Part shown: piece after piece, positions 41,401-52,666 of the stretch
How the letters are laid out: the number at the start of each line of letters is the position of its first letter
Numbering within the stretch: position 1 is the first letter of the stretch
NCBI RefSeq assembly: GCF_000499385.1
Contig: NW_013654809.1
Coordinates: forward strand, 1-64,000
Direction of reading: 5' to 3'
DNA length: 64,000 nucleotides
Source of the DNA: Eimeria necatrix
Taxonomy: Eukaryota; Apicomplexa; Conoidasida; Eucoccidiorida; Eimeriidae
Position numbers and translations under genes: made by a program
Notes under the pieces: model-generated
What the model saw: only the letters and a program-made list of their open reading frames with translations
Told to the model about the DNA's origin: nothing
Databases searched by the model: none

Positions 41401-44400
41401 CGCTCTCTTTAAGTGTTGTGGGCCAGCCGCGGCCTTCTTCCGTTGCTTCGGGTGGTTCAAGACACATACAGTAATTCGGTTCACGCCGACCCAGAGCTAC
41501 ATATATTTCCTCGAAGCTTGCCCTGCCCGTTGTCTTTGTGCTTCGAGAAGTACTGCCGAGCCGGATACGCGAGCTATTGACCCCGAATTTCACCAGCAGA
41601 CTGTTGTCAATGAGACTCTTGAGGTTCTTCGCGTGAGTGTGCTCCAAGCTCACTGCATGTTCACCTTCGTTTCCACGTACAAAACTGCATTTGCCTGTCT
41701 TGCTTTCTTTATACAGTCGAAATTCAAAAATCGAGAGACTCAGCCTTATGTCAAATCCAACTAAGCCATTCGTTGGGCTTTGCTGAGGACTCTGTTGTGC
41801 TGCGGGGACGTTAGCATTGCTGTCATCAACATCAAATGGTCCCTTGCTGGAGTTTTCCGCCGTCTGAAAACTTTCAACGGCCTTGCCCTTCGAGTACGCA
41901 GAAAGAGAGGGCGGCAACAATGTTGAAGAGCCCTCTGGAGAATCTGGAGAAAGCGCTGCGCCGTTACTACCATCCAATTCCGGAAGATCTTCACCTGGCA
42001 AGATAGCTGACTGCACTCCACAACTAGGAAGCATTCGGTCAGTGCTTCTATTAGATGCTACTTGGTCTGGCACAGGCAAACCAGAGCAACGGAGACTGCG
42101 ATGAAGATAGAGAGCAACTCGTCGTAGAGCAGAGCCTTTCTCAATATTGTGCATGGAGTCCAGGCTCCCCTTCACCGAGGCATCGCTCAGGCCTCCAGAA
42201 TCTCCATCAACTAAAGTCTTCCAGTGTGCTCGAGTGCTGTAAGCTCGAACAATATCAATTGTTCGCCTCCTGCGGTTATTTTTGTCCTAAAGCAGGTACA
42301 CTCATGTTGGGGATGGCTGTAGCTAGCATTCTAGGACGGACTCTTTGAAGTGAATAGAGCTGTACGACAGAACACGGTATAAAGATGCCTATGGCTGAGC
42401 GAATATAACGAAGGTTGCAGTATGGCACAAAAACCAGCCAGCCACGGGTACCAGAGTGTGGCATCAGAGCACTACTATTTTGTCGAAACGCAGTGCAGTC
42501 CGTGGCTCGAGTCTGCAGGGGAAATGAATAGACACACCTTCTTGTTTCTGACACAGGATTCTCGCCGCGGTATTTCAGAACGTGGAACTTCCATATTCTT
42601 CTGGGGCGGCGCTAGCATGGAACTTTGTGAGCTAGAGATGGGCACAACGTGTGAGTCAGTATCAGAAACTGGTTGCTCATTCCATAATGACAGGAATGCT
42701 TGTTGCAGGGCGTTCACCTGCGAGAAGAGCCCGACAAGAGCCATGATATCCTTATCCGTCAAACCAATACAAACTCCGCTGAGCGCAAAGGCCGGAAAGC
42801 TGCGGCACCACGAAATACATAGTAGCGTGACGCCATCAGACACACACAATGGAAAATACATCCCATCAGAGGTGACCAACATGAAAGAAGAACTGATTTT
42901 CTTGTGCAGAATGTACTGTGTGGAGTCTACTTTACCTGAAACCTTGGTCCTGAAGAGTGATCCGAAATGCAGGAAGACCCGTCTGACTGTGAATCCTATT
43001 ACAGACATCGAAATTTGCAGTCATGCCTGTTGGCCACAAAATAAACTCATTAGTCCTCTTTTCAAGACAAATGGAGCACCTAAGAGTATCCGCATCTTCA
43101 TTGGCTGGTTTGATGGGTGTCTCTGCAGCTTCTTCTACCTCATATTTTCTGCCCTCAAGCACCATTCCTCGGCGACTCTTTACAGCAGAGCGCACTTCAG
43201 GGGAATCACAGCGTCTGCGTCGACTTCGTGAGGATGACTCAGCTCCCTGAAGACCAGATTCAGCAGCATCTGCTCTCACAACAGCGGAGCTGCTTCGTGC
43301 GACTTCTGCCTTCCTTTCCAATGAAAGAGAGCAGAAGCTCAGAGGGCAGGCAGAGAGTCCCCATTCAACTTGCTGGCAATTAATCACCCGCCTCGCACAT
43401 GCTCCTGTGACAGCCATCGTGTATCTATCATACGCTTTGCGGACCGCTGCTGGAGAGGTTCCTGGCGGCTGATTGTGCCAAAGCTGTAGACTGCTGTCAA
43501 CAGAAACGGCACCAGAGTGAAAGAGAAGCCCCCGACACTGCACATCCTTATGACTAAATGGAAGGAGTAATTTCTGAGGCACGGGAATATCAACGCATAT
43601 GTCGACTGTTGGATGGTCGACTTCGCCTACAAGAAGCCTGGCAAGAAACAATTCGTTCCGATGTAATGCATCTTGAACTTCTTTGCTGGCAGCCTCTAGG
43701 ATGCTGCTTCCCTCAACAAGATGCACTGGCTCCTGCAGGGACTGCACTACAAATGCTACTGCAGCAGGCGTGATCGTGCATAAGAGCGAACCATGAGTTT
43801 GGACGTAGAGGCGCATATCCGGGATACCGTCAAGAGGCACGTAAACCTTATCAAACCGTAGCCACCCGCCTGCTGCAGCGTCATTATTACCGCGTTCGTT
43901 ATCTCTGTACGCATTGGCAGTCTTCTTCAGCGGCTCAAACGGGCAGCCTCCTCGCCATGTGCAATTTGCGCTCCAGTCTAAGATGCATGCACTGCTGCCG
44001 GGTTGCAGTGGCGATACTGGGGGGTTGTCCAGACTCTGCCTGGACAGGCAGCGAGCATGACTACAAGGCGACAGATATATATCTGCGTAGTTGCCCTTGT
44101 GCCGGCCTTTGCAGGGGTCTGTTGGACCTTCACTGCTAAGTTTCGTATGCGAACTACTGGCTATAATACGACGATGAGACAATTCTGGCATAAGGTTGTC
44201 AATTACTTGTACCCCCTCAAAAGCGGCGACCACCGACATTCGGAGATCGTAATACATTGCGATGTGGGTGTAAAGCTCATCTAATGTCACACGTATGCAG
44301 GCAGGGGCTTCATAAGCAGCTGCTAAAGTCACCTCGAGGTTGTCAAGCTGGACGGCAAACTGCACGCTCTTGGAAAACCGCTGTGGCTGCATTTGTTGTA

Positions 44401-46944
44401 TGCACTTGGCCATCAGAAGCTCTGCCTCTGAAGCTGCAGATACTTCTTCTGCCACTTCTTCCATAAGTCCTTGCACTGTGTCCACCTGTGCCTGGCGCTT
44501 CGATGAGAAAATATTGAATTCAAGAGCGTCAGCGTTACCACTTTCATCTGTGCTATTCGAATCTTCTTCCGAGGAATTATCGGAAACCACTGTCATGCCT
44601 GTAGCCATTGGGAATCGTTGCTCGCAGTGCGTTACCCCAAAAGGGTGGCGGGATCGAGTCTCTCGCTTCAAATCTTGAAGCACGAGCTGTCGTATGGGAA
44701 GAATGACAGTTGGCCAATATGTAGTTTCAAATTGTTGAATGAAATGCTCATCAAGCGCCATTTGGGCTGCCCATTCGCTGCCGCCGGCAACGGCAGAACC
44801 TTGAAACATCGTGTCCATACAGCCTTCAGGTTGTTCCAAGTCAAGTGTCCTTCCACTGTTCCTGGCTGCCAGCGCGTGAGCTAGGAGGCGTCGACGCCAG
44901 GCAGACTGGTAGGTCATCATCTCCTCGGCAGTCGGGATGCGCTCCCTATGCAAAGCGGCGCACATATCTACTTCGGCGCATCTTGTGGAAGGATGGGTAA
45001 AAGAGGAGGTGAATGAAAGCACTCAACGCTGAGTGACTTACAGGCATTCCGCATAAACTCCAGAAACGAATTCCTGGTACAAAATAATTGCATAGTGGGC
45101 CCAACGAAAAATACATGCTACCTGAAACGGCGTGAACTGCAGGAGACTCCTCCTTGATAGGACAGTGATTGTTATAGCAGGGAGCGGCTCCTCATCCGAA
45201 TCCAACGTAAGTGCTGCTCTACCTTGGGGTTCTCGTGTGTTCTGCGAGCTCCCAACAGTCTCATTACCTCCTGAGTTCGAATAAGAGGCAACTGGGAAAG
45301 GACGCGGGAACGTCCTTTCAGTTTCCGGAGAAGGAGCTGTAGGACGCTGCACGCACCTCACCCTGAGCTCTACCTCGCTTGGCTTGAAGATGTACAGATG
45401 ATGTGGGCCTGTCTGATTTGCAATCCTCCACAACTCTGTCGGGCAGTACAGATCACTAAAACGCAAGAGTCCATGTTCATTGTCCTCGTGACGCGCTTCT
45501 GCATTTGACAAATGTGTCTTCGTGTCTTTTGCTTTTCCCGAAGTCGCAGCAGGCCGACCACTGGAGTCCTCTTGTGAGCTGTGTTGAAAGCCCAGCGCTG
45601 TTTCTGCCGAGCGTCTTTTCGAGAGCGCTGCTTCACGCCTTGCCGTATGAAGGCTCGTTAGCTGTTGGTCATCGTCAGTATCTTCTGGTATGGGCTTGCG
45701 TCTTTCAGACATGGAAGTACCACGCAGCCTTTTACTGAGCAAGGCTTGGCTCAAGGCAGCAAGCGGTAAAGCGCTAGCCATGCCGAGCCCTGCATTTTGG
45801 CCTGGCTTGCGCAAATGAGACGAAAGCGTAGCTTCAGTTAGTTTAAGGGAAGGGTCATTCCCAAGTAACACCTTTTCCACATCTTGAAGGATCGCTGCCC
45901 TGTATGCAGCTGGGTATGGTACCCATGACGCATGTTCGTGTCCATCGTTGATAGGCTCAAGGTAAAGACAAGCTTGCTCCATGACGGTTTTCAAGTGGAA
46001 ACATTCAGGTATCTTCTCATCACTGCCCCTGATATCTTGATGATTGCGAAGTTTTCTTAGCCAACCAAACCAGCTCTTAGGGGATGCATCTTGCGAGGCG
46101 AGTGGAGAAGCTACATCGCCGCTGCAGGATGCGCCATTCTTGTTGGACTGCTGGGGCTGCTCCTCCCACTTGGAGTCACACCGAACGTTGTACAAACGTG
46201 ACGTGCGTAAACCAAAAGCAAAGTGCTGTTTCGACGCTGTTTCTGTATCTTCGAGTCTGACTTCCAGCTTAGCCACTGATAGTCGTATCCTTTGAATAAC
46301 TGCGTAGGTTGCTCTTTGGAGTAGAGAGGGAAGACCTGATTCCTCTCGCGCATAGGTCAAGCACTCGTCCGTCAAAAGGATAAGGTTTCGCTGTTGATCA
46401 CGCAGGGCTTGCTCCCTCTCGACGCTCCAGGCTGATGGAGGCTGCGTGGTGCCTATTACCATTACATCCTCAGCAGACAGAAGTATGGGCGCTGAAAGTA
46501 GGCGTAACAAATTGAGCTGTGAAGGAAGCAACACACACATTACGAGACTTCCGCAACACTAGGTGGTTCCCTAGTGCCGTGCAAAACAACCAGAAAATAA
46601 CGAAACTAGGACCGTGCAAAACAACCCGATAACAACGAAAGCAGTACTTGGATACGCGCTGCATCGAAAAGCACAAAACGTCGACCCTATCGGTTGACCT
46701 CCTTCTGGCCACTGTGGCTTGCGACAATTCGAATGAGCCATACTTTGATCTCGAGCTTTCCTATGTGCCCGTATGTAACATCTACCGGTAGCGAAAATGC
46801 CGACAAGGCATCTACTTTAATTCTCAAGTTCCGCAGGACCACGCTACCCTTCAAGATTGACGTGTTTAGTTGGTTAGGCTCCAGGTCCTCAAACACAGCA
46901 GAAAGTGCCGTGTTGATATATGGTAGCAAAAACGAATTCAACAT
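27839..46944 (-). CDS. VPS13-family bridge-like lipid transfer protein, about 16 exons
   Basis: VPS13 proteins are rod-shaped proteins with a lipid-binding groove that move phospholipids between membranes at contact sites. The first exon (67 residues from ATG 46944) is a textbook chorein N-terminus: an NSFLLPYINTALS helix, LxxSILKGSVVLRNLRIK and GHIGKLEIK. The middle has repeating-groove segments interrupted by long Ser/Lys/Gln-rich inserts. The 3' half has the VPS13 adaptor-binding repeats, an APT1-like segment, the ATG-C helix region with GGFLKGV, and a C-terminal PH-like domain. My model, high to low: 46944-46744, 46516-45042, 44981-43080, 42949-~42507, ~42265-40575, 40514-39008, 38857-38184, 37983-37605, 37503-37022, 36697-36257, 36137-35762, 35670-35353, 35132-34119, 33752-33396, 33292-29704, 29466-27839. 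Phases agree at all junctions except the uncertain exon 4/5 join. About 5,500 residues, longer than human VPS13A. Which paralogue it is cannot be told. Confidence 0.93.
29704..33752 (-). other. VPS13 exons 14 and 15: adaptor-binding repeats and APT1-like region
   Basis: Exon 15 (33292-29704) is the largest, about 1,196 codons. It holds several adaptor-binding repeat openings: IRIFAPFWLVNRQPEALFV, FVLKNCLPCEIWVRE and YLLVNNTNHIIAFAQ, the last followed by VEYAWTEP, the family's proline-tryptophan-aspartate-like turn. A long basic Ser-rich insert (about 31450-30750) separates these from GVFVRGVGISLVDSTPQELAFF and VEVLQVDNGVPG, which match the APT1-like part of VPS13. The exon closes with LLASIDVIGNPLRLITGVSSS, the conserved lead-in to the C-terminal helices. 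Exon 14 joins via a GTGAGT donor at 33395. Confidence 0.9.
34119..38857 (-). other. VPS13 exons 7 to 13: late groove and start of the adaptor-binding region
   Basis: Exon 7 opens with VNLEPSVVVGAVSLFQLL, completing the common VPS13 phrase begun by DPLI in exon 6. Exon 8 carries IALESVLEPWLCTLKI, matching the family's WEPLLEPW motif. Exon 9 starts TPADLLLKLLP. Exon 11 begins VNLTGLPLFVHV, and exon 12 has FNTYFSSTISIRNNLPTPVLV. Both are typical strands of the adaptor-binding repeats, in which a polar N-T-G or R-N-x-L-P turn follows a beta strand. Exon 13 is mostly disordered apart from a stretch near PVSWILPRAAVAHGHLSL. Every junction from exon 6 to exon 14 keeps phase in my model. Confidence 0.82.
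39008..42265 (-). other. VPS13 exons 5 and 6: central groove with low-complexity inserts
   Basis: Exon 5 contains groove strands such as VGFDIRLSLSIFEFRLYKE and LCLKALLCSVDIRCSPLRLTL embedded in Ser/Pro/Ala/Gln-rich sequence. It joins exon 6 through a 60-nt intron (40574-40515). The junction produces the family signature SNGNVVLYNSGITKE. Exon 6 continues with strands such as RVSIILSHCELILPV and ends in LLLELDPLI at a strong GTAAGTATG donor (39007). The low-complexity inserts make up most of the length here and are probably disordered loops projecting from the groove. Confidence 0.8.
42507..44981 (-). other. VPS13 exons 3 and 4: N-terminal groove region
   Basis: Exon 3 (44981-43080) contains a helical segment around EEMMTYQSAWRRRLLAHAL followed by groove strands such as SVQFAVQLDNLEVTLAAAY and LRFDKVYVPLDGIPDMRLYV. 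It ends in phase 2 at GTGCTC. Exon 4 starts at 42949 after a strong pyrimidine tract, restoring a frame with the family strands YFPLCVSDGVTLLCISW and SGVCIGLTDKDIMALVGLF. Reading straight through from exon 3 would cause a frame break, so an intron of about 130 nt is inferred. The donor of exon 4 and the acceptor of exon 5 (about 42507 to 42265) are not settled. Confidence 0.75.
45042..46516 (-). other. VPS13 exon 2: continuation of chorein domain
   Basis: The exon opens with the family pattern LNLLRLLSAPILLSAEDVMVIG. It then has a charged coiled-coil-like helix (VEREQALRDQQRNLILL) and the diagnostic strand pair IQRIRLSVAKLEVRLEDTE with AFGLRTSRLYNVRCDSKW. A large Ser/Lys/Glu-rich insert follows (roughly 46050-45450) before structured sequence resumes. 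It ends in phase 2 at donor GTAAGT. The following intron is only 60 nt (45041-44982) with a pyrimidine-rich acceptor. Confidence 0.9.
46744..46944 (-). other. VPS13 exon 1: chorein N-terminal cap
   Basis: These 67 codons carry the most conserved piece of the protein. The ATG at 46944 is chosen because it places the helix LLPYINTALSAVFEDL, the LNTSILKGSV strand and NLRIKVDALSAF in the usual spacing from residue 1. An in-frame start 13 codons upstream is possible but adds non-family sequence. The exon ends in AAA followed by the donor GTATGG, and the next exon opens at 46516 after a TTCACAG acceptor in phase 0, so intron 1 is 227 nt. Confidence 0.93.
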
Positions 46945-48713
46945 TTTTTCTACACAACAAAGATGTGCTAAGCAAGCGTACAAGACTCTATGGGCAGCTA
47001 TGAGACGCCGAGCGGCATTCTCACGCGCCCTGAGCTACGATCTACAACGCGCTGTTCTTTCGCACCTATATTAGCACTATGCGAGTAACTCAAAACACTG
47101 CGGCATCTTAGATAGTTACATAATTTGGGGCCCTACACCGAAGTGGAAGACAACGAGCCTGCCCCACGGCCCACCACTGATATGTGCATGCATGGAGGCG
47201 GCGGCAGCCCCTAGTTCCCTGCGTGGGGCGACCTTTTCCTGTCGATTTCCTCATGCGAAATAAGCGTATGAATAGAGTCTGGGACTTTCACAGGAATACC
47301 AGGCATAGTGAAGTCAAGTGCGTGGAATGCCATTGGCGTAATGGCACTGATAGTGCTGTTCTGCCACTGTTGTTTCTGTGGCTTACCATTGTGCGCTAGA
47401 ACGCATAATATTCCGACCCGTGTGATTGTTGCTTGCTATTACAGTCAATTTGCAGAGAACGTTTGTCGCGTGCCTAAGGCTATTCTGGACAACAGCTTGC
47501 GGCGTCCGTTCTCAAACTTCGGAGGGCTATGCACTCGTGCATAAAGCATGAGACAGTCCTCAGCTCGGTGTCTTGTCCAATGGAACCCGAAATGTTTCTT
47601 AATTTCGTATTCAGGGTGTCTGCACCTTTTCACATGCTGTTAGATAGCTTGAGCCCCTCAGGTGTAGCTATGTACTATCTCATCGTCTCTGCTGTATGTT
47701 AAAATTTGCCATTCGGACGTTTCCTCTTCTTCTAGCAATCCTTTCCAACTATTATTTTTGTTTTCTCTCACTATGGTAACACCTAGACAATCGTGAGTTT
47801 TAAGAGACCATAGTTTCAACCATTACAGTGTCCAGCTTCTCTCACGGTGCACTGAGCGCTTGTGAGAATTTTGCAACTTTTTTCATGTACGCGGCAGGTC
47901 GTGTTTCCATGGGTGTTTAATTTGTTTTCTGGCTTAGTCTATTGGGCATCGGCTCAAGCTCAGTGCGCAGTCAAATAGCCCGCACTTGCCCGGCTCTACA
48001 GCCCTCCAGAAGATTGTCAACGTGTTTGTCACAGAACGCTCGCCATACCGAGCCATCCAGCCGGACAAATTTAGTCTAGCAAGTCTCATAAATCAGGGCA
48101 AGCTTGCTCCCAGCAGTAAATATGGGAACTATGGGGAAACAGTAATGGTGGGCAGTCCACCTGCGTAGCGTTACTAATGTTGGCGAATGGTTTCTTCAGA
48201 GATGGCTTTTCACGATCTATCGAGAAGGGAGTTCAGCACGGTGCGAAGTCGTCTCCAGGAATCGCATAACTAATATGAGCTATTAAGCGATTTAAACGAT
48301 TCCCATTCAGCATGCACTCACATGCCCCACAAAAGGATGCAGCCTGAACGTTTTGCGACATCTATGAAGTGGATAGCGAATTCAGGTTGCATAACCTGCA
48401 CTCTCTAGGTCCAACTCCAACAGGGGATGCTGGCGAAGTTGAGGAATGGGCGAGTTTCTGTAACTCTAAAATAGTCGACAGTACCCTGTTTCGCACTATG
48501 AACTGATTGAAACTGATTAGATAGACTGCTTGCACTCGGATGAAAGTGTAGGCGGTTTCTTGCTGTTTCTCCCAGCAGTTACTTCGAAAGTATGTACCTA
48601 GCTCGCCAGTGTGGCATGCATTGTGCGCAATAAATAAACAATAAAAAGTGTTCGAAAAGTGAGTTCACTGTGCTCGAGCGAGCTTGCGTATAGACAGTCT
48701 ATTCAAGCTACGA

Positions 48714-48978
48714 GCCGGTGTGGCGCCGTCATGAGCTGAACAACTGCCCGCTAAGTCTTGCTTAGATGGTTTCCAATGTTGTTTCAATTCCATAAGTTTA
48801 TTCCTTCAGAACTCACCAACTCTCTCTTCCCAGACGAGATGATTTCCAATCTTGTTTCCTTTCCATAAATTTATTCCTTCAGAAGTGCCTTGTGCCACGC
48901 ATTAATTGAACAAGATTGGAAACCATCTTTGCGAGACTTAAGGGGCAGTTGTTCAGCTCATGGAGGTGCCACACCGAC
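48714..48978. repeat. Imperfect inverted repeat (fold-back or MITE-like element)
   Basis: The arms are 48714-48789 and 48904-48978. The left arm and the reverse complement of the right share long identical blocks, including CATGAGCTGAACAACTGCCC and AGATGGTTTCCAAT, with roughly 85 percent identity by eye. The ~115-nt centre carries a partial second copy of the left-arm end. Size and layout resemble a non-autonomous fold-back element. I could not identify a target-site duplication. Confidence 0.8.
48765..48895 (+). repeat. Two direct copies of a ~50-bp unit inside the fold-back element
   Basis: The units beginning GATGGTTTCCAATGTTG (48765) and GATGATTTCCAATCTTG (48838) run in parallel through TTCCATAA(G/A)TTTATTCCTTCAGAA and are spaced 73 bases apart. 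The first overlaps the left arm, so the same sequence occurs three times in the element: two direct copies plus part of it inverted in the right arm. Confidence 0.8.
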
Positions 48979-51900
48979 TCACCCATCAACATTTGGATTA
49001 TTTTTTCGTGGGGCTAGCTTAGTTTCTGACACCGTCAATAGCTCGACACGTTACATTATTCAAAGGACTTTCGCTGGTGAACGTGCAGGAGCCTGCTGGT
49101 AGCAGGCGCTGGGAGTTCTCTGTTAAGGAGCTGGTGTGACGTCTATGGCCACCGGTTTACGAACGCTGTGTTGTTCTGCGCAGCACTACAGCTTGACATG
49201 AAGCCCACAGGATCATAGAAAAAGCAATCTGGAAATAAAGAGTGCATGTATTGGTACGCACATCATGAGGATGCGTTGGAACTGCAAGGCGCACTAGGAC
49301 TGACTGTCACGCCGAAGCTATGTGCGATGCAGATGAGGTTACCGTTCGGCAGCCACAAAAAAACCAGTTGCCTTCGAATCTGTGTTGTTGGAGTCAAGTG
49401 TCCCGGATAACAATGCGACTAAATTCAGTCAAGGAGGGCTTTGCTGGCTGGGGTAGCAACAAGCGCAGCACAGTTACCCGCAGACAAGCTCGATAAGAAG
49501 GCAAAGTATCACGTTAACCAAAAGGCAAATAAGATACGATTTCTACGAGTTCTTTCGCTCACTGAGGAGTCCCTATCAGTTAGCTGTAGAGCCAATGGCA
49601 AATTCATACGCTTGGCTTCTCGATGTTCAAATTCCGGCTGGTGTGTACCATCTCTGGAAACTTTCAGCTTTTCATACAAGCTCTCCAACCCGTTTCTCTG
49701 GTGCCGTAGTTTGTTGACACTTTCTTCCAGCCACTGGCTGCACTCTGTTTGCTGTTGGCTTCTGCCAGTGAATATACGATAGTATGACGACCTACTAAGG
49801 ATGAGCTGTACTGTCCAGCAGCTTCTAGCTGATCTTTGTCCATTGTCATCGTAGTCACTATGTGAGGATCAGCTGGATGTTATGTAGTTAGCCCACCTGT
49901 GTAGCTGTATAGTCGCCATAGACATAGTGCTGCGAACACGAACAAAATATGCTTGTACTTCAAAAAGTACACTATTTCGGGAACGACTTTTTCTGGATCC
50001 CTAAAGACTGCACTTCACACGGACTATTTAACCTATATAGAAAGATGGAGACAAAGCTTCCCGCGGAGGGCGCAGAACTCGACCTAATAAGTGATGACTA
50101 GCCCGAATTGACGTCATACATTAGGTACAAAACCAAAATGTACCGGAAGAATTTCATCTCGAATGGTTTCAAATACTGTCAAAGGTGGCATCAACTGTCT
50201 GAAGTGAAAAAACTACGAACTACGCACTATGCATGCAAGAGTAGATTGATGCTCTTGCATCTTATAGAGCCAAGGCACATCACAGTAAAGCACAAATCCT
50301 TTCTGCTTCAAAGCATTCCTAGGAAGGAAAGAGTAGAAGACCTCCACTGAGCTGTAATTCAAAATCAAATTAAGTACCGTTGTGCTTAAAATTCCGTAAG
50401 TTAACCTGCAGATTCAATGACACCAAACTGAAAATGTGCAACTAGCTACGCTTCGTTTCTTCGAACCGTATGGTGGAGTGCCCTGCATCTACCATAATTA
50501 CTAGCATTGATTAGTTTAACCACATGGTTGATTCGGTTTCCAACCCATTTTTTTAAAGATGCACATGAGTGGGAACGGACAAAAGGGTGGACACAAATGC
50601 AAAAGCATTACTTTCATAAAACAAATCAAGTTCCTACAGAATGTGCTTAGGAAAGCAGAGGATTGTAGGCGCAAGCTTAAGCAAATAACTGTTCAGGATT
50701 GAACAACCGCCAGCATACGGCAAAAGGTAACTCTCAGAAGCTGAAAAGTAAGCAGCATGTCACAACTTCTAAATGCTGAAGATGTACATGGTAATGATTA
50801 ACGTAGTGGTAGCAGATGGCATGCGAACCGTAAGATGCAGAAGGCAACGGATGAACGAGGTGAGAAGTCAAAAGTAATACCTCAAAGAGGTGAGAGGTAA
50901 ACGCCGGCATCTGTAAAATGGATGGCGTCATCTCTAGACGATGGAAGGTAAGCTTACATCTCTCTCGCTCCTAGGAAGCGCTCTTCAAGTCTCATTCTTT
51001 GGAGTGTATATTGTCATCTTCCTTATGAAGAAATGCCAGCACGATAACATGAAGATTTAAACGCATGGGTGGGTAAGAAGACGATGTGAAGCTTCCCAAA
51101 GTAAGTCAATGCGCTCCCACCACTAGATAATAGTCGGCTCAAATGAACACGGTGAAGCCGGCCGAACAAGAAGCTTGACAGGCCATTACTCTCGCCACAT
51201 AGCCTACACTAAGCGATGCACAGCGCTACAGTTATGTGAGCTGGTAGCATACGTCTGCATTGTGCCATACCCATTCGAAATTCACAGTACACGAGCTTAC
51301 TTTGTGTTCGAGATACAGGAACTTCGTGTCAATAATTTCCGTATACGCCAGTATACCACGCAATAATCTCAAGCCAAGTCACTAATGTGTTTGGCCGGAG
51401 TGAGGAATATGGCCTTTGTACTTTTTTCTTGGCTCAACTCTTTCTACACATTTGCCGCACGTGCTCCTCTGTTCTGCGACAGCGTCATTCGAAGCTACAC
51501 GGAGATCCCTTGTCTGCACGTCCAAGAAGTCGCAAAAACTCAGTTCCAATGCCTTCTTAGCACATATACGTATATGCAGTTATTATGACTGTTTTATGCG
51601 AGCTTCTTACTACATTGTGACCCCGAAGAGTGGCTGATGGAAGATGTCGGCAACGAACAAATCCCCCATCGAGGCATAGAAAGTGGTTTCTATTCCAACA
51701 ACATTCCAAAAAAAGTGAAAGATAAATAAAACAGGTGTTTTGCAGGTCCCAGGAAGGTGGTTCCAGTGGTCTCGATGGTTGTAGTGCTTACTGGACTGCT
51801 GTGCGCACACCGCAGGGAAGCCACTACCCCACCAAGCCAGCTTGATTTGCCTTCTCATCAACATTCAAGACGCACCACGAATATGATGCAAGATTTTATG

Positions 51901-52666
51901 AATTTCTTCTCGCCATGATAGCTGAAAATCAATCTTGTATGCTCCAGCTTTTCTTGTGGTTCGTTTTGGGTCTCGGAGACTGCCCTACACAGTCCAAGCG
52001 GTGAACGCCGCAGATGCACCAGCCGGGCTTACCAATTCTTGTCCCCCACGGTCTGCCATGGTAATGGATCTTGCAAAGGGAATTCAACGGAGATCACTGA
52101 AACAAAATGCTGTTCAAGTAGCTTAGTTATACGTAGTCACCACGAACAGTTCATGAGGGACAAGAAGAGGAGTCTACACATCCGCACTGCGCGACGTAAG
52201 AGTGCTAGGCCGCAGTGTACTAGAGCGGCGCAATTGCATAGCTGTCGAATGGGTATCTGGATATATAGGAGGGAAACATGATCAGCATGATCAATACTGC
52301 GTAGAGAGTCGTGGGAAGACACGAACCACTCAGCCAGACTAGCACACTTGGGGGAATTCAGCTTCATTTTCTTCGAAAGCTCTCATATTGAGTCTGGAAG
52401 TTACGATCCCGGGCGTCGGGCGTTCCAAGACTCTAGAGGGACCGACGTTTTGGGTCGCTTCCACTCAGCAAAATTCCGTGTAGAGAGACCTGCCGCACAG
52501 CAACATTGTCAGAGATATAGAGAAACATGGTGCTGCAAAGATTGGAAATTATATAGTACATGCTTAATGGATCTAGAAAAGGACTGAGGAACAATCAGTG
52601 CCACCCACGCAGCGCACTTCTCAAAACGATTGTGCAGTAACAGGCCACAAAGGTTAGTGGACTGCC

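Larger units (their letters stand above)
46945..52666. other. Spacer between divergent genes, no supported gene
   Basis: This 5.7-kb interval separates the start codons of VPS13 (minus) and IFT144 (plus), so it should contain both promoters and any untranslated leader exons. I cannot point to a convincing core promoter element. Open frames are short and random. The only clear structure is the fold-back element at 48714-48978. Confidence 0.6.

Noticed and set aside
29687..42949. VPS13 as a broken pseudogene because its frames are discontinuous
   Set aside because: Almost all frame changes are resolved by GT..AG introns with matching phase and conserved sequence on both sides.
42936..43080. 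RING-like start (CSICLEK) and an apparent frameshift in VPS13
   Set aside because: The CxxC lies in sequence best read as an intron: GTGCTC at 43079 to a strong acceptor before 42949 removes it and restores frame. No further RING cysteines follow.
42422..43231. 269-codon open frame on the plus strand
   Set aside because: It lies antisense to VPS13 exons 3-4, has no family motif, and its length follows from the composition of the opposite-strand coding sequence.
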